From Glaciecola sp048820975 (lineage in GTDB: Bacteria; Pseudomonadota; Gammaproteobacteria; Enterobacterales; Alteromonadaceae): a stretch of 64,000 nt of DNA. The notes under the pieces were generated by a model. It searched no databases. It was not told the DNA's origin and saw only the letters and a program-made list of their open reading frames with translations. Of the stretch, positions 59,522-64,000 are shown piece by piece (position 1 is the first letter of the stretch; each line of letters starts with the position of its first letter). The DNA lies in NCBI RefSeq assembly GCF_048820975.1, contig NZ_JBMEUF010000001.1:2661759-2725758 (forward strand). Reading direction: 5' to 3'. Position numbers and translations under genes: made by a program.

Positions 59522-60480
59522 ACACCGAAAACGCGCCTGATGTAAATGATATTCAGGCTCACGATACCGTGACGCAAGACCACATTAATAAAGTAAAAAA
59601 CTATTTGTTAAGCTTGCAAGACAACATTTGCCAAACCTTATCGCTAGTTGACGGTGGTGGCAGCTTTATTGAAGACTCATGGGATCGAGAAGAGGGCGGT
59701 GGCGGCCGCTCACGAGTATTGAAAGACGGTAACGTAATTGAGCAAGGCGGCGTAAATTTCTCGCATGTATTTGGAGCACAAATGCCCGCATCAGCAACCG
59801 CTGCTCGTCCAGAGTTGGCGGGACGTAGTTTCCAAGCCATGGGGGTATCGTTAGTTATTCACCCTAAAAACCCATTTGTGCCTACCTCGCATGCTAATGT
59901 GCGCTTTTTCATTGCAGTGAAAGAGGGTGAAGCGCCTATTTGGTGGTTTGGTGGCGGTTTTGATTTAACGCCTTCTTACGTATTTACCGAAGATGCAAAA
60001 CACTGGCATCAGGTGGCTAATGATATTTGTGCGCCCTTTGGTGAAGACGTTTACCCCACTTATAAAAAGTGGTGCGATGATTATTTTTACCTAAAGCACC
60101 GTAACGAAACCAGGGGCGTAGGTGGTTTATTCTTTGATGATTTAAACCAATGGGGCTTTGAGAAGTCCTTTGCGTTTATGCAAAGTGTTGGTAACGGTTA
60201 TTTAGATGCTTATGTACCTATTGTTGAAAAACGAAAAAGTAGCAGCTTCTCTGAACGCGAAAGGCAATTTCAGTTGTATCGCCGCGGCCGCTATGTAGAA
60301 TTTAACTTAGTTTACGATCGCGGCACTTTATTTGGCTTACAAACGGGCGGACGCACAGAATCTATTTTAATGTCTATGCCGCCATTAACGCGGTGGGAGT
60401 ATAATTACCAACCATCACCTGAATCCCCTGAGGGTAAAATTCAACAATACTTACAAGCAATAGACTGGTTAGCCTTGTAA
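59518..60480 (+). CDS. hemF: Oxygen-dependent coproporphyrinogen III oxidase
   Basis: A 320-residue haem-biosynthesis enzyme that decarboxylates coproporphyrinogen III to protoporphyrinogen IX with O2. Signatures: SRVLKDGNVIEQGGVNFSHV, HPKNPFVPTSHANVRFF, WWFGGGFDLTPSY and GRYVEFNLVYDRGTLFGLQT. Slightly longer at its N-terminus than the 299 residues of Escherichia coli. It is last of the dprA-smg-yrdD-tsaC-hemF run with overlapping starts and stops; FNR boxes in the next gap belong to ompW. Confidence 0.97.
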   Translation: MNTENAPDVNDIQAHDTVTQDHINKVKNYLLSLQDNICQTLSLVDGGGSFIEDSWDREEGGGGRSRVLKDGNVIEQGGVNFSHVFGAQMPASATAARPELAGRSFQAMGVSLVIHPKNPFVPTSHANVRFFIAVKEGEAPIWWFGGGFDLTPSYVFTEDAKHWHQVANDICAPFGEDVYPTYKKWCDDYFYLKHRNETRGVGGLFFDDLNQWGFEKSFAFMQSVGNGYLDAYVPIVEKRKSSSFSERERQFQLYRRGRYVEFNLVYDRGTLFGLQTGGRTESILMSMPPLTRWEYNYQPSPESPEGKIQQYLQAIDWLAL

Positions 60481-60515
60481 GAAAAGCCTTTGTGTAAAAG
60501 CGCGTAGCGACTTAG

Positions 60516-60529
60516 TTGATCTGCATCAA
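60516..60529. promoter_or_regulatory. FNR/Anr box 1 upstream of ompW
   Basis: TTGATCTGCATCAA, an exact TTGAT-N4-ATCAA FNR consensus palindrome, 107 bp upstream of the ompW start. Confidence 0.8.
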
Positions 60530-60566
60530 TTAAACGCGCCAGATCGCTCAGGGTGGTTTCAAAACA

Positions 60567-60580
60567 TTAATCTAGATCAA
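60567..60580. promoter_or_regulatory. FNR/Anr box 2 upstream of ompW
   Basis: TTAATCTAGATCAA, one mismatch from TTGAT-N4-ATCAA. Its centre is 51 bp from that of box 1, about five helical turns, and 56 bp from the ompW start. Confidence 0.65.
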
Positions 60581-60636
60581 TGTTCTTTTGCCAATCCTCT
60601 TTATGATGTGTCTTATTCAATTAGGAGAGACACACA

Positions 60637-61287
60637 ATGAAAAAATCAATTATTACCTTAGCGGTTCTTGCTACATTATCTAGCGCAGGCGCATTTGCAG
60701 CTGACGCAGGCGATATGATACTTCGCGCAGGTCTAACTACAGTTGCACCTGATGAAACCAGCTCAAATGTTACCTTAGACGGCGCAGCAACAGGTTTATT
60801 TTTAAACGTAGACAACAACACGCAGCTAGGGCTTAATTTCGCTTACTTCCTTACAGATAATATAAATATTGAAGTATTAGCTGCCACACCATTTACACAC
60901 GATATGGGGATTGATGGTGTAGGTCCTTTAGGTAGCACTAAGCATTTACCGCCTACGGTAACGGCGAATTACTATTTTGCTGACGCCTCTTCAGCTTTTC
61001 AACCTTATGCAGGTGTTGGTTTAAACTACACAATTTTCTTTGATGAAGAATTTACTGCTGCTAATAAAGAAGCCGGATTCAGTGATTTAGATGCGGATGC
61101 TTCATTTGGCTTGTCTGCGCAAGTTGGGTTTGACTACAACATTGACAAAGAGTGGTTAGTGAACGCATCTGTACGTTATATTGATATTAGCACTGATGCT
61201 AGCTTCAAGCTTAATGGCGCTGACGGTGCCGTTACCCTTGATATTGACCCATGGGTATATACCGTTTCTGTTGGTTATAAATTCTAA
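60637..61287 (+). CDS. ompW: Outer-membrane protein OmpW
   Basis: A 216-residue eight-stranded barrel porin. The signal peptide MKKSIITLAVLATLSSAGAF is cut near FAA. Barrel hallmarks include DMILRAGLTTVAPDETSSNV, NTQLGLNFAYFLTDNINIEV, PFTHDM and the C-terminal strand YTVSVGYKF with final Phe. OmpW transports small hydrophobic molecules and is induced under oxygen limitation in Escherichia coli. Here FNR boxes and an AGGAGAG ribosome-binding site precede it; a terminator follows. Single gene. Confidence 0.95.
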   Translation: MKKSIITLAVLATLSSAGAFAADAGDMILRAGLTTVAPDETSSNVTLDGAATGLFLNVDNNTQLGLNFAYFLTDNINIEVLAATPFTHDMGIDGVGPLGSTKHLPPTVTANYYFADASSAFQPYAGVGLNYTIFFDEEFTAANKEAGFSDLDADASFGLSAQVGFDYNIDKEWLVNASVRYIDISTDASFKLNGADGAVTLDIDPWVYTVSVGYKF

Positions 61288-61309
61288 AATACAGTTTGTG
61301 TTGTGAAGT

Positions 61310-61340
61310 AGCCTCGTAGTCATAATAACGGGGCTTTTTT
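61310..61340 (+). terminator. Rho-independent terminator after ompW
   Basis: Stem AGCCTCG/CGGGGCT (one G-T pair) with a 12-nt loop and a run of six T, 22 bp past the ompW stop. Confidence 0.8.
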
Positions 61341-61392
61341 ATGCGAGTAAATTAGGTATGATGTGGGCAATTCTAATTTTTGAGTAAGCTTT

Positions 61393-62223
61393 TTGACGTC
61401 ATCTATTTTTAAAGCCTGTGTGTTCGGCAATCCAATTGAGCAAAGTAAATCTCCCATTATTCATGCATCCTTTGCTAAACAGTTTGGTATTGAGCTTGAA
61501 TATACTAGGCGCTTTGCCGAGCCTGATGGCTTTGTTGATTCGGTCAATGCATTTTTTGATGACCCTTTGTGTAAAGGCGCGAATGTGACGATGCCATTTA
61601 AGCATGACGCATGTGCGTGGGTTGATTCTTTATCACCACAAGCTGCCCATGCAGGTGCCGTAAACACTATTATACGTAAAGGCGACAAATTTGTAGGAGA
61701 TAACACCGACGGCTACGGCCTTGTGACTGATCTTCAGCAACATAAGGTGTGCTTACAAAACAAACGTCTTTTGTTGATTGGTGCCGGTGGCGCGGCAAAA
61801 GGTGCCATCCCTGCCTTAGTTGATGCGGGCGTTTCAAGCGTGTGTATATATAATAGAAGTATCGATAAAGCCCAAGCGCTAGTAAATGACACTAATCAGT
61901 ATAAAGAAAATGTGGCTAGCTTATATAACAGTAACAGCAATGAGTTTGATGTAATTGTTAATGCAACATCATTAAGCCTACAGGGTTCATTGCCTGACTT
62001 GCCTACTACTATTTTTAGTCACAAACCTGCCGTATACGACATGGTGTATTTGTTTGAGCCTACGGCATTTTTGAAACATGCCGCTCAGCACGGAGCAAGT
62101 GTCACTATTGATGGATTAGGTATGTTAGTGCATCAAGCGGCAAGAAGCTTTTATTTATGGTTTGGCAAACAACCTCAAACAAACGAAATTTACGAACATT
62201 TACGAAGCTTAGCGAAAAGCTAG
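61393..62223 (+). CDS. aroE: Shikimate dehydrogenase (NADP)
   Basis: A 276-residue enzyme of aromatic amino acid synthesis reducing 3-dehydroshikimate. Shikimate-site residues are FGNPIEQSKSPIIH, NVTMPFKHDA with catalytic Lys, and DNTDGYGL with Asp. The NADP domain has LLIGAGGAAKGAIPAL (about 126-141) and NRS. It starts with TTG at 61393; no in-frame ATG near that position keeps the conserved VFGNP segment. The convergent yrdA gene ends 1 bp away. Confidence 0.94.
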   Translation: MTSSIFKACVFGNPIEQSKSPIIHASFAKQFGIELEYTRRFAEPDGFVDSVNAFFDDPLCKGANVTMPFKHDACAWVDSLSPQAAHAGAVNTIIRKGDKFVGDNTDGYGLVTDLQQHKVCLQNKRLLLIGAGGAAKGAIPALVDAGVSSVCIYNRSIDKAQALVNDTNQYKENVASLYNSNSNEFDVIVNATSLSLQGSLPDLPTTIFSHKPAVYDMVYLFEPTAFLKHAAQHGASVTIDGLGMLVHQAARSFYLWFGKQPQTNEIYEHLRSLAKS

Positions 62224-62766
62224 TTAAGCTTCGCCGTTGTCATTTAAATAGGCGTCTTTCAATTCTACGTAGTTGGTTGCCGATTTCTTTAGAAATGCCA
62301 GTTCGTTCTCATTCAGTGGGCGGCGTTTAACCGCTGGGTTGCCAACATATAAATAACCACTTTCAAGGGTTTTGTTTGGTGGTACAAGCGCCCCTGCACC
62401 TATAAAGACATCGTCTTGTACAGTAACACCGTCCATCACAATCGCCCCCATACCTATTAAAATGCGATTCCCCACTACGCAACCATGCAACATACATTTG
62501 TGGCCAACGGTTACATCATCTCCAATAATTAATGGATATCCAGCAGGATTTGACGCTTTTGGACGGCTAACATGAAGCACACTTGCATCTTGAACATTGC
62601 TACGCTTACCAATAGAGATATAGTTTACGTCTCCACGTGCAGCGACCAATGGCCAAATACTTGAATCTTCGCCTATAGAAATTTCGCCGACCAATACGGC
62701 ACTTTCATCCACCATAACAGAACTGTGTATAGAAGGGTGTTTGCCATTAAATGCGCGTATTGTCAT
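62224..62766 (-). CDS. yrdA: Gamma carbonic anhydrase-family protein YrdA
   Basis: A 180-residue left-handed beta-helix protein with hexapeptide repeats (for example AVLVGEISIGEDSSIWPLVA and VVGNRILIGMGAIVMDGVTV). Metal-ligand histidines of the family are present: VLHVSRPK, GHKCMLHGC. Whether it has carbonic anhydrase activity is not clear from sequence, as many bacterial YrdA-type proteins are uncharacterised. Adjacent to aroE as in Escherichia coli, but convergent. Confidence 0.92.
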   Translation of the reverse strand: MTIRAFNGKHPSIHSSVMVDESAVLVGEISIGEDSSIWPLVAARGDVNYISIGKRSNVQDASVLHVSRPKASNPAGYPLIIGDDVTVGHKCMLHGCVVGNRILIGMGAIVMDGVTVQDDVFIGAGALVPPNKTLESGYLYVGNPAVKRRPLNENELAFLKKSATNYVELKDAYLNDNGEA

Positions 62767-62839
62767 ATTAAATTCCTATTGTTATTTGGTATTGGTAACT
62801 TGTGTACTTTATACCATAGCTTTATATAGCACTATCTTA

Positions 62840-63454
62840 TTAGCTTATTGCTAACCATATACCTACCATTGCAAGCAAAGCGCCGCCAATACGATTAACC
62901 CATTGGCGTTGGTCACTTTTGTTCAAAAATGCACTTAAACTTTTGCCGCCACTTGCATATATACACATACATATAAATTCACTAAGCATAATAATGCTCA
63001 CGAACACGCTCGTTTGAATGCCGAAGGATTTATTAGGGTCAATAAATGGTGGTAGCAAGGCTATCATAAATGCCCAACCTTTCGGATTAGCAATGGCGGT
63101 AACAAAACCCTGTGTTAATAGCTGCGAACGCTTTAACAAAGTCGAACTCTTATTTAAGCTTATATGTACTGGGGTAAAATATAACTTTATACCTATAAAC
63201 AACAAGTAAGCACCACCTACCCACTTAAACGCTATAAATGCATTTGGATAGGCCAGAAATATACTTGCCACGCCTACTAAAGATAGGATGGCAACAAGGG
63301 CAACACCCACCACTTCGCCTAGCATCATCCAAAGTGTTCGTTTAATACCAATTGTCATACCCAGTGTCATAGAAAGGCTCATACACATACCTGGCGTGAT
63401 AGACACGAAGAAGAATGTGGGGATAAAAATGAATAGGGTGGCGAAGTCGGGCAT
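62840..63454 (-). CDS. LysE/RhtB family amino acid exporter
   Basis: A 204-residue membrane protein with about six helices. The LysE-family start FIFIPTFFFVSITPGMCMSL (about 8-27), the GxxxG-type helix VGGAYLLFIGIKLYF and AIANPKGWAFMIALLPPF (about 118-135) match homoserine/threonine-efflux relatives. The exported substrate cannot be read. It lies 73 bp upstream of the yrdA start on the same strand. Confidence 0.9.
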   Translation of the reverse strand: MPDFATLFIFIPTFFFVSITPGMCMSLSMTLGMTIGIKRTLWMMLGEVVGVALVAILSLVGVASIFLAYPNAFIAFKWVGGAYLLFIGIKLYFTPVHISLNKSSTLLKRSQLLTQGFVTAIANPKGWAFMIALLPPFIDPNKSFGIQTSVFVSIIMLSEFICMCIYASGGKSLSAFLNKSDQRQWVNRIGGALLAMVGIWLAIS

Positions 63455-63635
63455 ATATACCTATATAGAAGTTAAATGAGTATTTTGCTTTATAGCGTTC
63501 TTTACCAAAGACTCAAAACATACAGTCTTTTCATCTAATTTGTAATGGAATTGTGAATAATAAGCCATATTTTAAGCGTTTAGTTGCATATTTAATCAAA
63601 GAGTCATAAAAGTGCAATTTATTTGCAAAAAAGCA
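63455..63635. other. Region between the LysE gene and the rRNA promoters
   Basis: About 180 bp, AT-rich, including the divergent LysE promoter. No element recognised besides the adjoining rRNA promoters; an UP-like AT-rich tract lies before 63636. Confidence 0.4.
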
Positions 63636-63663
63636 TTGACCTAAATCCTCATGCATGTAGAAT
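63636..63663 (+). promoter_or_regulatory. rRNA operon promoter P1
   Basis: -35 TTGACC (63636-63641), 16-bp spacer, -10 TAGAAT (63658-63663), then a GC-rich discriminator GCGCGCTCGC typical of stringently controlled rRNA promoters. Confidence 0.8.
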
Positions 63664-63739
63664 GCGCGCTCGCTTCAAGGAGACATCAACAAAGCCTTTA
63701 AACAAGCTGAGTTGAGCCGCCAAGAAGCAGTCAGGTAAG

Positions 63740-63757
63740 GTGTCATTTAGATGACAC
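63740..63757 (+). other. Hairpin between rRNA promoters
   Basis: Stem GTGTCAT/ATGACAC with loop TTAG, between P1 and P2. Role unknown; it may form in the P1 transcript. Confidence 0.35.
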
Positions 63758-63809
63758 AAATTGATAAAAACGGTAAGCAAAATTAATTACAACTTTTATC
63801 AAAAACTTC

Positions 63810-63837
63810 TTGACTTACGATGTGAACAGCGTATTAT
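63810..63837 (+). promoter_or_regulatory. rRNA operon promoter P2
   Basis: -35 TTGACT (63810-63815), 16-bp spacer, -10 TATTAT (63832-63837). It lies 174 bp after P1, the tandem layout of gammaproteobacterial rrn operons. Confidence 0.8.
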
Positions 63838-63844
63838 TCGCATC

Positions 63845-64000
63845 CCGCTTCAGGCAGTAGCCTAAAGCAGCTAACCACAGGTTAGCAATGTTCTTTAACA
63901 ATTAGTAGCAAGACAATCTGTGTAGGTACTCATTATGAGTGTCTACGACAAAAATTTATTTAGCTTGATTTCTCGTAAGAGATTGAGAGCACGATTAGTA
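63845..64000 (+). promoter_or_regulatory. rRNA operon leader with boxB-boxA; 16S rRNA begins past the window
   Basis: A boxB-type hairpin GCTAACC-ACA-GGTTAGC (63870-63886) is followed by the boxA antiterminator TGTTCTTTAACAA (63889-63901) and the conserved GACAATCTGTGT leader segment. This order is that of rrn leaders and allows NusB/NusE antitermination. No 16S sequence start (AGAGTTTGATC-type) is yet seen at position 64000. Confidence 0.85.

Noticed and set aside
1..64000. tRNA genes, CRISPR arrays, transposases, prophage genes
   Set aside because: No T-loop GGTTCRANTCC pattern in the gaps, no spaced direct repeats, and no recognisable transposase, phage or restriction genes among the ORFs.

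Overview
The window is the replication-origin region of an AT-rich marine gammaproteobacterium, most likely Alteromonadales (Alteromonas/Glaciecola/Paraglaciecola-like). This placement rests on gene order (rsmG-mnmG, mioC-mnmE-yidC-yidD-rnpA-rpmH, then dnaA-dnaN-recF-gyrB), an 804-residue GyrB of the gamma type, PEP-CTERM-like and GlyGly-CTERM-like proteins, a large TonB-dependent receptor and a BetT-type choline transporter. It is inference from content, not a database match.

Origin half (1-18.2 kb). rsmG (cut by the window edge) and mnmG read leftward. Next comes an AT-rich non-coding stretch with three DnaA boxes and GATC sites, the best oriC candidate. A membrane GGDEF-EAL gene follows, then a leftward block mnmE-mioC-dnaT-dnaC that puts the helicase-loader genes beside the origin. 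yajQ and the leftward rpmH-rnpA-yidD-yidC operon come next. The rpmH-dnaA gap holds a strong sigma70 promoter, three more DnaA boxes and a perfect 24-bp palindrome whose core resembles parS. dnaA (TTG start)-dnaN-recF-gyrB reads rightward, and recF carries two perfect 16-bp parS sites inside its coding sequence.

Accessory island (18.4-22.2 kb). Small unrelated ORFs, all rightward, are separated by attC-like recombination sites. This is an integron cassette array with no integrase in view (CALIN type). The products are mostly unknown; the last resembles rhombotarget lipoproteins.

Metabolic and housekeeping half (22-63.5 kb). A peptidoglycan-binding-like secreted protein and a choice-of-anchor-L PEP-CTERM-like protein lead in. 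Then come glnK-amtB, a TPR-sulfotransferase, a TonB-dependent receptor, betT-marR, glutaminase, arfB, an XRE/DUF3612 regulator, glyQS, yihI, cytochrome c4, engB, a second PEP-CTERM-like protein, a peroxiredoxin-like protein and polA. The potassium genes trkH and trkA flank the def-fmt-rsmB block. A LysM protein, dprA-smg-(topA zinc ribbon)-tsaC-hemF, FNR-box-preceded ompW, aroE, yrdA and a LysE exporter follow.

Right edge (63.6-64 kb). Two tandem sigma70-like promoters, a boxB-type hairpin and a boxA antiterminator form the leader of a ribosomal RNA operon. Its 16S gene begins beyond the window. A structured, terminator-ended intergenic region at 42.5-42.75 kb is a candidate small RNA on the minus strand. 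A 27-nt REP-like palindromic repeat occurs after gyrB and after amtB. No tRNA gene, CRISPR array or transposase was seen.
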